Notes: generated by a model from the sequence alone, not told the origin. A DNA stretch of 64,000 nt from Rosettibacter sp037481715 (GCA_037481715.1 JBBFLD010000005.1:186001-250000), one strand, 5' to 3'. Positions 54,375 to 63,663 are shown, counted from the first letter of the stretch. Program-made: numbers and translations.

Positions 54375-55682
54375 CTAATCCGTTGTTTTTTCAACTATAA
54401 GTTTTAAATCTACTCTTCCTATAACTTTAACTTTTTCACCAGGATTTATTTCACCATTTTTGCATTCTGCACTCCAAATCTCACCATGAAGAAGGATTTG
54501 ACCTGCAGAGTCAGGACTAATTTTTGAAATTGCTTTTCCAGTTTCACCTATCATTCCTTCAGTTCCAGTAGTTGGTTTTCTTCTTTGAGCAGAAATTCCT
54601 TTTCCAACTGCAAATAAAAAGAAGAAAGCAGTTAAAATTGTTACTGTGATTATTACACTCAAAGAGATATTTAAGAAGTCGCTCGAAATGTCTGTATCCA
54701 TTAACATTAATGAACCAATTACGAACGAGATTATTCCACCTGCAGCTAATAATCCATGACTTACAACTTTAATTTCTGCTATGAACAAAATTATTGCAAA
54801 TAAAATTAAACCCAAGCCAGCATAATTTATAGGCAAAGTATGAAGTGAATAAAATGCAAGGACAAGACAAATCACACCAACAATTCCGGGGAGTATAGAA
54901 CCTGGATTGCTTAATTCAAAAATCAATCCATAAATTCCAATCATCAAAAGGATGTATGCAATGTTCGGGTCGCTTACAATATCAAGAATTTTTTGAATTA
55001 TTGTCATTTCAATAAAATCAATTTTGGCATTTTTGGTATTAATGGTTTTGATTCCATCTGCGGTTTCAACTTTTTTTCCATCTAATTGAATAATTAAGCT
55101 ATCAAGATTTTTTGATATTAAATCGATAACATTTTCTTTTAGTGCTTCTGTTTCTGAAAGTGAAAGACTTTGACGAACTGCTTTTTCTGCCCAATCAATA
55201 TTTCTGTGTCTTTTCTCTGCAATACTTCTGATGAAAGCAGCAGCATCGTTGGTTGCTTTTTCCATCATTATGTCTGTGCTATCTTTTTTGTTCTGAGTTC
55301 CACCTTCGCTCATCATTACAGGGTGTGCTGCACCAATGTTAGTTCCATGCGCCATTGCAGCGATGTGAGAAGCAAGTGTGATGAATACTCCAGCCGAAGC
55401 AGCTTGCGCACCTGAAGGATAAACATAAACCACAACAGGAATTTCAGATGATAAAAAATCACTTACAATTAATCGTGTTGATTTTAATAATCCACCCGGA
55501 GTGTTAAGCTGTATTATCAAACATTCTGCTTTTTCTTGTTTAACTTTCTGGATTGAATTATGAATAAAACTTGCAGTTACAGGATTAATTGTTCCATCAA
55601 TTTTTATTACAAATATTTTTGATTGTGTTGTGGGGGATGAGAAATTTATTAAGAAAAGAATTGTAAGTAGTAATGCTTTCAT
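54375..55682 (-). CDS. Long NfeD protein: ClpP-class serine protease with membrane and NfeD domains
   Basis: A 435-residue protein with an N-terminal signal segment, a ClpP-class (Ser-Lys) protease domain (~25-220) with S in A-A-S-A-G and a likely catalytic Lys in M-M-E-K-A-T-N-D, four to five transmembrane helices (~230-360), and a C-terminal NfeD OB-fold domain (~375-430). The ATG at 55682 has GAGGGA upstream; the frame can extend to a TTG four codons earlier. It heads the six-gene leftward run. Confidence 0.93.
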   Translation of the reverse strand: MKALLLTILFLINFSSPTTQSKIFVIKIDGTINPVTASFIHNSIQKVKQEKAECLIIQLNTPGGLLKSTRLIVSDFLSSEIPVVVYVYPSGAQAASAGVFITLASHIAAMAHGTNIGAAHPVMMSEGGTQNKKDSTDIMMEKATNDAAAFIRSIAEKRHRNIDWAEKAVRQSLSLSETEALKENVIDLISKNLDSLIIQLDGKKVETADGIKTINTKNAKIDFIEMTIIQKILDIVSDPNIAYILLMIGIYGLIFELSNPGSILPGIVGVICLVLAFYSLHTLPINYAGLGLILFAIILFIAEIKVVSHGLLAAGGIISFVIGSLMLMDTDISSDFLNISLSVIITVTILTAFFFLFAVGKGISAQRRKPTTGTEGMIGETGKAISKISPDSAGQILLHGEIWSAECKNGEINPGEKVKVIGRVDLKLIVEKTTD

Positions 55683-55953
55683 ATTTTCCCTCAAATTGTC
55701 AAAAATTCAATTCACAAAATCACAAGCATAAAATCAAAATATCAACATAAACCAAACAAAAAGTAATTAATTCTAAATCAACAAGCAATGGAAGGAAAGA
55801 GTATGAGTTTAATTACATTTCAAAGAAAATATTAAAGTAGAAGAAAAGTTTTCCAAAATCGTAGGAATATGTTTCGATATTCAATAAAAAGGAGAATAAA
55901 TTTTCATAATTTAGGAGTAACGAAAATCCTTTCACAATAAAAAGGAAAAAAAT

Positions 55954-57591
55954 ATGGCAAATGCAAAATTTAATGTTCCATTTCCGCCAAACGAGCCAGT
56001 AAAAAGTTACGCTCCGGGAACATCGGAGCGAACAGCATTGAAAAACCAGCTCAATGCAATGGTTCGTCAAACAATCGAAATTCCATTAATTATTGGCGGC
56101 AAAGAAATTAGAACAGGCGACACAGATAATTGTGTTTGTCCACATGACCACAAAACTGTGCTTGCTAAGTATCATAAAGCTGGTGAAAAAGAAATTAAAA
56201 TGGCAATTGATTCTGCTATGGAAGCCCATAAAATTTGGTCAAGAATGGAATGGCATGATAGAATTGCTGTCTTTCTTAAAGCTGCTGATTTAATCAGCTT
56301 GACTGAGTGGAGATATATTTTGAATTCTGCAACAATGCTTGGTCAAAGTAAAAATGTTTTTCAAGCAGAAATTGATTCTGCTGCAGAATTATCAGACTTC
56401 TTCAGATTCAATGCATACTATGCAATGAAAATTTATGAAGAACAACCTCTTCATTCTCCTGTTGGTATGTGGAACCGAATGGAATACAGACCACTTGAAG
56501 GTTTCATCTTTGCAGTAGCTCCTTTCAACTTTACATCAATTTGTGGAAATCTTCCTACATCACCTGCAATAATGGGAAACGTTGCTCTTCTTAAACCTGC
56601 ATCAAGTTCAGTTTATTCTGCATACTGGATTATGAAACTCCTTGAAGCTGCAGGTTTGCCTGAAGGCGTTATAAATTTTATTCCTGGTTCCGGCTCGAAA
56701 TTGGGAAACATTGTAATGAATTCAGAACATTTTGGTGGAATTCATTTTACTGGTAGTACTGCAACTTTCCAATCAATGTGGAGAACTGTAGCTAATAATT
56801 TATCTAAATATAAATCCTATCCAAGAATTGTTGGAGAAACAGGCGGTAAAGATTTTGTCTTTGCTCATTCAAGTGCAGATATTGAAGCTCTTGGTGTTGC
56901 TTTAATTCGTGGTGCATTTGAGTATCAAGGACAAAAATGCTCTGCTGCTTCGCGCGCGTATATTCCAAAATCAATCTGGAATAAATTAAAAGATTATTTG
57001 ATAAGCGAACTCAATACAGTTAAAATGGGAGATGTTCTTGACTTCACAAACTTTATGAATGCAGTTATTGATAAAAATGCATTTGCTACAATTACAAGTT
57101 ATATAGAATATGCAAGAAATTCTAACGAAGCAGAAATAATTTATGGTGGAAATTATAATGATTCAGTTGGATATTTTATTGAACCAACAATTATATTGAC
57201 CAGCAATCCAAAATTTAAAACTATGGAAGAAGAAATTTTTGGACCTGTTCTTACAATTTTTGTATATGATGATGATAAATACGAAGAAACACTTCATCTT
57301 TGTGATGAAACATCCCCATATTCATTAACAGGAGCAATTTTTGCACAGGATAGAAAAGCAATTGAACTGGCAGATAAAATATTAACAAATGCAGCAGGAA
57401 ATTTTTATATCAACGATAAACCAACTGGTGCAGTTGTTGGTCAACAACCCTTTGGAGGTGCACGTGCAAGTGGAACTAACGATAAAGCAGGAAGTTACCT
57501 TAATCTTTTAAGATGGGTTTCTGCAAGAACAATTAAAGAAAATTTTGTTCCTCCAAAAGATTATCGTTATCCATTTATGATGGATAAGTAA
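55954..57591 (+). CDS. pruA: L-glutamate gamma-semialdehyde (delta-1-pyrroline-5-carboxylate) dehydrogenase
   Basis: A 545-residue aldehyde dehydrogenase, the second step of proline degradation to glutamate. The N-terminus (N-E-P-V-K-S-Y-A-P-G-T-S-E-R) is typical of the ALDH4A1-like single-domain type. Catalytic residues are Glu in V-G-E-T-G-G-K-D-F and Cys in Y-Q-G-Q-K-C-S-A-A-S-R. A-V-V-G-Q-Q-P-F-G-G-A-R-A-S-G-T near the end is the family signature. AAAAAGGA lies before the ATG. Its partner proline dehydrogenase is not in the window. Confidence 0.95.
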   Translation: MANAKFNVPFPPNEPVKSYAPGTSERTALKNQLNAMVRQTIEIPLIIGGKEIRTGDTDNCVCPHDHKTVLAKYHKAGEKEIKMAIDSAMEAHKIWSRMEWHDRIAVFLKAADLISLTEWRYILNSATMLGQSKNVFQAEIDSAAELSDFFRFNAYYAMKIYEEQPLHSPVGMWNRMEYRPLEGFIFAVAPFNFTSICGNLPTSPAIMGNVALLKPASSSVYSAYWIMKLLEAAGLPEGVINFIPGSGSKLGNIVMNSEHFGGIHFTGSTATFQSMWRTVANNLSKYKSYPRIVGETGGKDFVFAHSSADIEALGVALIRGAFEYQGQKCSAASRAYIPKSIWNKLKDYLISELNTVKMGDVLDFTNFMNAVIDKNAFATITSYIEYARNSNEAEIIYGGNYNDSVGYFIEPTIILTSNPKFKTMEEEIFGPVLTIFVYDDDKYEETLHLCDETSPYSLTGAIFAQDRKAIELADKILTNAAGNFYINDKPTGAVVGQQPFGGARASGTNDKAGSYLNLLRWVSARTIKENFVPPKDYRYPFMMDK

Positions 57592-57632
57592 GAATGAACT
57601 TTATGAATTAGTGAAAAAAATATTCATGTATA

Positions 57633-58412
57633 ATGGCAAGATTTAAACTCTATATCGAATACGAAGGAACTCGTTACAGTGGATGGCAAAAACAAAAAAA
57701 TGCAAGAACCATTCAGGGAAAGCTAATCGAAGCTGCTCAAAAAGTATTTGGTGATAATAATCTTGATATTCAGGGCTCCGGCAGAACTGATGCCGGAGTT
57801 CATGCTTTATGTCAGGTTGCACATCTTGATGTAAAAACCATGTTAGCTCCCGAGATTATAAAAATGAAAATGAATGACGAACTTCCTGCAGATATTAATA
57901 TTCTCGAAGTAGAAAAAGTCAGTTCAAAATTTCATGCACGGCATAATGCAAAATCAAGAAGTTATATTTATCAAATATCAAGAAGAAGAACAGCTTTTGG
58001 TAAACCATTTGTATGGTGGATTAAAGATAAACTTGATATTAAAAAGATGGAAAAAGCTTCCAGGCTTTTTATTGGAATGCATGATTTTGTGTCATTTGCA
58101 GATAAGGATGACGAAGATAAATCTACAAAAGTATTAATCGAAAATGTTCAATTGAAGGAAATAGACAGTTTAATTTTGATAAGAATTACTGGTTCTCATT
58201 TTCTCTGGAAACAGGTAAGAAGAATGATTGGCGTACTTGTTGAAATTGGAAGAGGTAAACTTACAGAGGAAGATTTAAAATTTTTTTTGGAAAACAAATC
58301 TGATAAACCGGCAAAATATACAGCTCCGCCCTCGGGATTATTTCTTGAAAAAGTATTGTATGAAAATGATAAACTTGAAGATGAATTAATCCCTGTTATA
58401 AGAATTAATTAA
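57633..58412 (+). CDS. truA: tRNA pseudouridine(38-40) synthase TruA
   Basis: A 259-residue enzyme that makes pseudouridine at positions 38-40 of tRNA anticodon arms. The catalytic Asp53 is in G-S-G-R-T-D-A-G-V-H-A. H-F-L-W-K-Q-V-R-R-M-I-G and P-P-S-G-L near the C-terminus are standard. It lies 41 bp after the P5C dehydrogenase gene and could be cotranscribed. Confidence 0.96.
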   Translation: MARFKLYIEYEGTRYSGWQKQKNARTIQGKLIEAAQKVFGDNNLDIQGSGRTDAGVHALCQVAHLDVKTMLAPEIIKMKMNDELPADINILEVEKVSSKFHARHNAKSRSYIYQISRRRTAFGKPFVWWIKDKLDIKKMEKASRLFIGMHDFVSFADKDDEDKSTKVLIENVQLKEIDSLILIRITGSHFLWKQVRRMIGVLVEIGRGKLTEEDLKFFLENKSDKPAKYTAPPSGLFLEKVLYENDKLEDELIPVIRIN

Positions 58413-58430
58413 AAAAGGGTTGAATGCAAA

Positions 58431-59999
58431 TTAAATTGCTGGTTTCTTAAAAGTAACAGTGAAAGTCGAGCCAAAACCTTTTTTGCTTGTTACATTAATT
58501 TCCGCGTTGTTTAGCTCGCAATGTTTTTTTACAATTGCTAAACCAAGACCAGTGCCTTCAAACATTCTTGAGTATGAATTATCTTCCTGTGAGAATATTG
58601 TAAAAAGGTAAGGAATAAATTCTTCATCAATTCCAATTCCTGTATCTTTAATATCAATTGTAAGTTCATCCCTTGAATTTTTGTGAAGCAAAATTTCAAC
58701 TCTTCCTTCTGATGTATATTTTATTGCATTTTCAATCAACTGAGAAAAAATTTGTTGGCAGGAATGTTTATCCGCAAAGATTAAAGGATTCTCACAATTC
58801 GCAGTAAATAAAAAATCTAACCCTTTTTTGTGTGCAAACGGTTTGTATTTTTCAATCATCTCTTTAAGAACATCACTGTATAAATTTAGAATCTCTGGTT
58901 TGTATTCATAAGCATCAGAAGTAAGCTGAGCAATTTCAAGAATCAAATTGATTGTCCGTTGAATTCTTAAACTTTCGTTTTCAATAATATGTGCACTTTC
59001 TATTAATTCCTGATTCTGAGATTTATCTAAATCATTCTTTAGCATTTGAGATAAATTGACAATTATATTAGTCGGCGTTCTGATTTCATGAGAAATTGTT
59101 GCAAGGAATTCTGCTTTCAGTTTTTCAAGCTTTTTCTTTTTGATTTCAGTTTCAATAAGCGATTCCTCTGCTTTTTTCATTTCAGTAATATTTTGAACAA
59201 TGCCTTCATAATAAATTACATTGCCGTGATTGTCTTTAACAGTTTTTATTTGTTCTCTTACATGAATTACTTTCCCATCTTTTCCTAACCAATCAAACTC
59301 AAGGTCTTTTATGATATTATTTACATTTAGAATGCTTTTAAGCCAGTTTCTTTTTTCTTTGTCTATGATTATTACTTCATCAAAATTGATGTTTTGTAAT
59401 TCAGCAAGATTGTTATAGCCGAGCATCTTAACTAAAATGCTGTTTGCAAATTTTATTTTGCCATCAGGAAAAACTTGATAAGTTCCAATTGAGGCATCAT
59501 TATATATTTCCAAAATTAAATTTTTGTTTGCTTCAATTTTTTCGCAAGCTGATTTTATATCAGTTATATCTCTGTTGCTTATATATCTGCCGATATATTT
59601 ATTGTTGTCGTCGTAGACTGCCTGGCATGCATGTAAAATCCAACGCTCTTCCCCTGTTTTAGTTATTATTTTAAATTCTTCTGTGCAGAAGATTTTTCCG
59701 CGAATAACTTCTCTTGTATGGGAAATAAATTTTTCAAGGTCTTCCGGTGCAATGATTTTTATTAATAAACTTTGTTCTTCAAGAAATTCTTCTGGTGAAT
59801 AACCAGTTATATATCTGCAGGATGGCGATATGTAAGAAATTTTATTGTGAGGATTAAGCCAGTAGATCCAATCAACAGAGAATTCAGCTATAATTTTGTA
59901 TAGTTTTTCTTTTGAAACATGTCTGTGAGGGAAAAGTTTTTTATCATAAATGGTTCCCTCTGTATTTATAAACGAAAGTTCTTTTTTGCTCTTTTGCAT
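58431..59999 (-). CDS. Soluble PAS-PAS sensor histidine kinase
   Basis: A 522-residue kinase without a transmembrane segment. Two to three PAS domains occupy residues ~25-270 (S-V-D-W-I-Y-W-L, R-Y-I-S-N-R-D-I-T-D-I as a PAC end, then I-G-T-Y-Q-V-F-P-D-G-K). HisKA follows with S-H-E-I-R-T-P near 302, then the ATPase with E-N-A-I-K-Y-T, D-T-G-I-G-I and G-T-G-L-G-L-A-I-V. It phosphorylates an unknown regulator. It lies downstream of the LytTR response regulator gene, 259 bp away, with a large hairpin between them; pairing is unproven. Confidence 0.9.
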   Translation of the reverse strand: MQKSKKELSFINTEGTIYDKKLFPHRHVSKEKLYKIIAEFSVDWIYWLNPHNKISYISPSCRYITGYSPEEFLEEQSLLIKIIAPEDLEKFISHTREVIRGKIFCTEEFKIITKTGEERWILHACQAVYDDNNKYIGRYISNRDITDIKSACEKIEANKNLILEIYNDASIGTYQVFPDGKIKFANSILVKMLGYNNLAELQNINFDEVIIIDKEKRNWLKSILNVNNIIKDLEFDWLGKDGKVIHVREQIKTVKDNHGNVIYYEGIVQNITEMKKAEESLIETEIKKKKLEKLKAEFLATISHEIRTPTNIIVNLSQMLKNDLDKSQNQELIESAHIIENESLRIQRTINLILEIAQLTSDAYEYKPEILNLYSDVLKEMIEKYKPFAHKKGLDFLFTANCENPLIFADKHSCQQIFSQLIENAIKYTSEGRVEILLHKNSRDELTIDIKDTGIGIDEEFIPYLFTIFSQEDNSYSRMFEGTGLGLAIVKKHCELNNAEINVTSKKGFGSTFTVTFKKPAI

Positions 60000-60111
60000 A
60001 TCATTGCTTTCATTATATTGCCCTAAAGTTATTGCCCCTCAGAAGAGAATTATTAATAGAAAATAACGAATTAAATTCTCTTACTTTTTGTTGGCTGGGA
60101 TTTTAATATTC

Positions 60112-60170
60112 AAGTGGAATTGGAAACCGTTGGGTCTTTGTACCCGCGGTTTATGACTCCAATTCCACTT
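60112..60170. ncRNA. Nested, unusually GC-rich long hairpin in intergenic region
   Basis: Perfect 13-bp outer arms AAGTGGAATTGGA (60112-60124) and TCCAATTCCACTT (60158-60170) enclose AACCG/CGGTT and GGGT/ACCC pairings around a six-base loop. No T-tract follows on either strand, so a simple terminator is not supported. It may be a small RNA, a leader element for the downstream kinase, or an intergenic repeat. Confidence 0.45.
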
Positions 60171-60258
60171 TCACAGAGGGTGCATGCGAAACTTAATTTT
60201 AAAGATTGAGCAATATAAAGAATTGTAGACGAGCGATAAAATAATGAGACAAGCGATT

Positions 60259-61023
60259 TTAAGAGAACAGAGATTTAATTTTTTGTGAATATCTTTGACT
60301 TACCTGCAGTGGTTCGGTTAAATATTTTAGAAAAATATTAAGTCTGTTGCTGCTTATTTTTTCAACTTTAACAACATAATCAAGATTAATTATTGTCTGT
60401 CTGTGTATTCTTAAAAATTTATTTTGAGGTAATTTTTCCTGCCAGTATAACATTGATTTTCTTACGAGAAATTTTTTGTTGCCTAAAAGAATTATCTGCG
60501 TATAATCTTTGATGCTTTTTATAGCAATAATATTGTTTATCGCATAAAATCCGGGATTCTTTTTATCATTCATGAAAATGTAATCATTATAATTAAGTTT
60601 CTTTTTTTCATCATCTTCTTTTTGAAAAATTTTAGTATTTGTTGTTCCTATTCTTTCCCTTTTCTTTAATTGAGCATTTATAGATTTGATAAGTTCTTCA
60701 TAAGTAAATGGTTTTGTAATGTAATCATCTGCGCCAAGCTCCATTCCTTTTCTAATTTCATCTCTTTGAGATTTTGCAGTAAGAAAAATGAAAACAGGAA
60801 ATTTTATGTTATCTATTTTTTTTATTTCATTTAGAATTTTATAACCACTTAAATCAGACAACATTATATCGCACAAAATTATGTCAGGCTTTTCATGTTG
60901 AAAAAGTCTTAATGCATTGTTTCCATTGTAAGCTACAACGGGTTTATAACCTCTTTCCTTTAACATCAAATAAATATTATCTGCGAGGTCGTGGTTATCT
61001 TCTATGATAAGTACTTTTTTCAT
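60259..61023 (-). CDS. Response regulator with LytTR DNA-binding domain
   Basis: A 254-residue protein. The receiver domain (1-120) has the acidic pocket E8-D9 and phosphoacceptor Asp52 (L-C-D-I-M-L-S-D-L-S-G), with T-A-K at ~82-84 and K-P-F at ~104-106. A charged linker leads to a LytTR domain (~148-254) with K-F-L-R-I-H-R-Q-T-I-I-N. Its ATG overlaps the stop of the upstream histidine kinase (TAATG), so the two are the natural pair. Targets are unknown. Confidence 0.94.
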   Translation of the reverse strand: MKKVLIIEDNHDLADNIYLMLKERGYKPVVAYNGNNALRLFQHEKPDIILCDIMLSDLSGYKILNEIKKIDNIKFPVFIFLTAKSQRDEIRKGMELGADDYITKPFTYEELIKSINAQLKKRERIGTTNTKIFQKEDDEKKKLNYNDYIFMNDKKNPGFYAINNIIAIKSIKDYTQIILLGNKKFLVRKSMLYWQEKLPQNKFLRIHRQTIINLDYVVKVEKISSNRLNIFLKYLTEPLQVSQRYSQKIKSLFS

Positions 61024-61736
61024 TACAGTTCTAATGGAATTAATACATTTACTTCAGTTCCTTTATTAAGTGAACTGGTAATTTTAATTTTTCCTTTATG
61101 CAATTTTACCAGTTTATTAACTATTGCAAGACCAAGCCCAAAGCCAGGAATATTTTCAACATTCTTAGCTCGGTAAAATGGCTTAAATAGGTTTTTGATT
61201 TCTTTTTCATCAATTCCAATGCCCTCATCTCTTACAGAAAAATTTAAATAGCTGCCCGACTTCTTAACACTTAATAAAATTTGTCCACCTTCAGGCGAAA
61301 ATTTAATAGAATTCAGGAATAAATTCACTAAGATTTGTTTTAAAATAAATTCATCACCACGGAATTCTTTTAATGAATCATCAATGTGAACATTTATAAG
61401 ATGGTCTTCTCTTGCTTCAATAATTATTTCTTCAATTAAATCATTTACAAATTTTCTTAAGTCAATTTTTTTGATGGTTGGTTTAAGAGTTTCGTTTTTG
61501 TAGAGCTCAGTAATATTATCAATTACATTTCTTAAATAAAGAATCGAGTTCTTAATTTTATTTAATACCTGCAGCTGTCTTGTGGTGTTTTTCTTCTTTA
61601 TGTATAACTCTAATAAATCAACAGAGCTTAAAATTGTTGATAAAGGTGTTCGAAGCTGATGAGATGTTATGCTTAAAAATTCTTTATTAGACTTTGTTAA
61701 TGACTTTTCTTTTTTATTTTTTTTGTTTGTTGACAT
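61023..61736 (-). CDS. Small histidine kinase without sensor domain
   Basis: A 237-residue kinase that begins almost directly with HisKA: S-I-T-S-H-Q-L-R-T-P at residues ~23-32. The ATPase follows: N-S-I-K-F-S-P, D-E-G-I-G-I-D, G-F-G-L-G-L-A-I-V. No transmembrane or sensory segment is present, so input must come through another protein. It overlaps the LytTR regulator and starts 5 bp after the DUF1684 gene. Confidence 0.93.
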   Translation of the reverse strand: MSTNKKNKKEKSLTKSNKEFLSITSHQLRTPLSTILSSVDLLELYIKKKNTTRQLQVLNKIKNSILYLRNVIDNITELYKNETLKPTIKKIDLRKFVNDLIEEIIIEAREDHLINVHIDDSLKEFRGDEFILKQILVNLFLNSIKFSPEGGQILLSVKKSGSYLNFSVRDEGIGIDEKEIKNLFKPFYRAKNVENIPGFGLGLAIVNKLVKLHKGKIKITSSLNKGTEVNVLIPLEL

Positions 61737-61741
61737 TGCAA

Positions 61742-62638
61742 TTAATGGTTACCGTATTTTTTTTCTCCTGCTGTAATTCTTAATTTCAGATAATTTTGTT
61801 TTGGCGGCAATGGACACGTTGCATATTTTGTAAATGCACATGGAGGATTATATGCTTTATTAAAATCAATGAAAATTTTACCTGATGAGTCGGTTTTATT
61901 GACATAAAGGAATCTTCCTGCGCCATATGTTTCTTTTCCACTTGTTTCATCTGCAAAAATTAAAAAGTAAGAATTGCCTTCATCTAAAACATCTATTTTG
62001 AATTCTTTGCCATCTTTATAAAATATTAATGCCCCGGGAGAATTTTCTTCTTCTATCATTCCAAGAACATTTGGAACAAATATTTTTTTAGGTGGATTGT
62101 AAGGCTCAAACTTTGCTTCGATTTTCCAATCTTCATTAACAGGAAATGTTTCTATGCCTTTGAAATTTTTGACCAACTCGCTTTCTAAATCGCGCAGTCG
62201 AATTCCAAATTTATTTCCTCTTTTTATTACAAACCATCTTAAAGAATTATATTCAAGAATAGTTGGTTTTCCCTGCATATCATTTTTAAGCTCAATGGAT
62301 TTTATTTTTTTCCCGTTGCTTGTTATATCAATTCCATCGTTGACTTCAAGTTTAACAGTAGAATCTTTTAGAAAAAATTTTCCAATAAATGCTGGTGCAT
62401 TTTGAGGGAAAATGATGTCGTTACTTTTATCACTTCCAAATTTGTTTTCGCCTTCTTTCAGCCAGTAAAGCCCAGCCAGATTTAGCCAGCCATTTTCTTT
62501 CTTTAGATTTTCAATTCTTCTTTTATGCCAGGATTTAATCTCGGCAATATAATCTGGACTTCCCTTCTCTTTAAGATTTTCTCCACACGAGCAAAAAGTA
62601 AATATGGTTAATAAATAAGTAATAATGAATTTTCTCAT
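61742..62638 (-). CDS. DUF1684 lipoprotein
   Basis: A 298-residue protein with a signal sequence and a probable lipid-modified Cys18 (F-C-S-C; a weak lipobox). The rest carries the DUF1684 pattern: N-G-W-L-N-L-A-G-L-Y-W-L near residue 50, V-I-K-R-G-N-K-F-G-I-R-L-R-D-L, and N-K-A-Y-N-P-P-C-A-F near the end. The family is widespread in Bacteroidota, with no established function. It heads the operon with the kinase and LytTR regulator. Confidence 0.87.
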   Translation of the reverse strand: MRKFIITYLLTIFTFCSCGENLKEKGSPDYIAEIKSWHKRRIENLKKENGWLNLAGLYWLKEGENKFGSDKSNDIIFPQNAPAFIGKFFLKDSTVKLEVNDGIDITSNGKKIKSIELKNDMQGKPTILEYNSLRWFVIKRGNKFGIRLRDLESELVKNFKGIETFPVNEDWKIEAKFEPYNPPKKIFVPNVLGMIEEENSPGALIFYKDGKEFKIDVLDEGNSYFLIFADETSGKETYGAGRFLYVNKTDSSGKIFIDFNKAYNPPCAFTKYATCPLPPKQNYLKLRITAGEKKYGNH

Positions 62639-62712
62639 TTTTTAATTACCTTATTAAATGCATTGAAAAAATAATGAATTATATTTTAATCATCATCAAA
62701 TAAAAAATTCTC

Positions 62713-62741
62713 TTGACAAATTGATATTAATGTGATATCAT
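62713..62741 (+). promoter_or_regulatory. Sigma-70-type promoter for the SPFH gene
   Basis: TTGACA (62713-62718), a 17-bp spacer and TATCAT (62736-62741) form a near-consensus promoter 31 bp before the ATG at 62772. Confidence 0.8.
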
Positions 62742-62751
62742 TGTGATAGCT
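62722..62751. promoter_or_regulatory. Three 11-bp-phased TGATAtcA-like repeats over the -10 region
   Basis: TGATATTA (62722-62729), TGATATCA (62733-62740) and TGATAGCT (62744-62751) begin exactly 11 bp apart and cover the spacer, the -10 and the transcription start. A repressor of the ribbon-helix-helix type could bind such an array. Confidence 0.6.
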
Positions 62752-62771
62752 TAATTAAGGAGGTTCATAAA

Positions 62772-63647
62772 ATGGAAGCAATACATGAAAAAAAAGCTCA
62801 TAAGATTAATGGCTTTTTAATGCTATTAATTATTTTAGCTTTATTAATTCTGGATTACAAAATTTTTGTTTTTAGTATTAAACCATTTTCAGGGGCTTTA
62901 ATTTTTATTTCTTTTTTATTATTTGTTTTTATTATCATTTCTTTTAATGGATTTATTGCCGTTCAACCAAATGATTCTCGTGTTATTATTCTTTTTGGTA
63001 AATATCTTGGCACAGTAAGAGAAACAGGTTTCTGGTGGGTTAATCCATTGGTGGTAAAGAAAAGTGTTTCATTGCGCATTCATAATTTTAACAGTGAAAA
63101 AATTAAAGTAAATGACTTGCATGGCAATCCAATCGAAATTGCAGCTGTAATAGTATGGCGCGTGATTGATACTGCTCGTGCTGTATTTGATGTTCAAAAC
63201 TACGAGCAGTTTGTTGCTATTCAGAGTGAAACTGCTATTAGAACTCTTGCAACAAAATATGCCTACGATGCTTCTGAAGAAGAAAGTTTTTCGTTGAGGG
63301 GCAATCCACAGGAAATTGCAGAAGAACTGAAAAAGGAAGTTCAATCACGACTCGATATTGCTGGTGTTGAAGTTATTGAATCAAGAATAAGTTACTTGGC
63401 TTATGCACCAGAAATTGCTCAAGCAATGTTAAGAAGACAACAGGCTCAAGCTGTTGTAGCAGCCCGCCAAAAAATTGTCGAAGGTGCAGTTGGAATGGTT
63501 GATATGGCTTTAAAAGCTTTAAGTCAACAAAATATTGTGCAGCTCGATGAAGATAAAAAAGCAACTATGGTAAATAATCTAATGGTTGCTCTTGTTTCCG
63601 AAGTTCAAGCTCAACCAGTAATTAATACTGGAACACTTTATCAATAA
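62772..63647 (+). CDS. SPFH (prohibitin/stomatin-like) membrane protein
   Basis: A 291-residue protein with two N-terminal hydrophobic segments and an SPFH domain: F-I-A-V-Q-P-N-D-S-R-V, E-T-G-F-W-W-V-N-P and V-I-W-R-V-I-D-T-A-R-A-V. A later coiled region (A-P-E-I-A-Q-A-M-L-R-R-Q-Q-A-Q-A-V) is typical of membrane scaffold proteins. The strong ribosome binding site AAGGAGGT is at 62757-62764. It differs from the slipin at 53.6 kb in lacking a neighbouring NfeD. Confidence 0.93.
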   Translation: MEAIHEKKAHKINGFLMLLIILALLILDYKIFVFSIKPFSGALIFISFLLFVFIIISFNGFIAVQPNDSRVIILFGKYLGTVRETGFWWVNPLVVKKSVSLRIHNFNSEKIKVNDLHGNPIEIAAVIVWRVIDTARAVFDVQNYEQFVAIQSETAIRTLATKYAYDASEEESFSLRGNPQEIAEELKKEVQSRLDIAGVEVIESRISYLAYAPEIAQAMLRRQQAQAVVAARQKIVEGAVGMVDMALKALSQQNIVQLDEDKKATMVNNLMVALVSEVQAQPVINTGTLYQ

Positions 63648-63663
63648 AATTAAATTTCTATTA

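Noticed and set aside
60184..60228. 14-codon frame beginning ATGCGAAAC after the nested hairpin
   Set aside because: Too short, no ribosome binding site and no recognisable peptide features.
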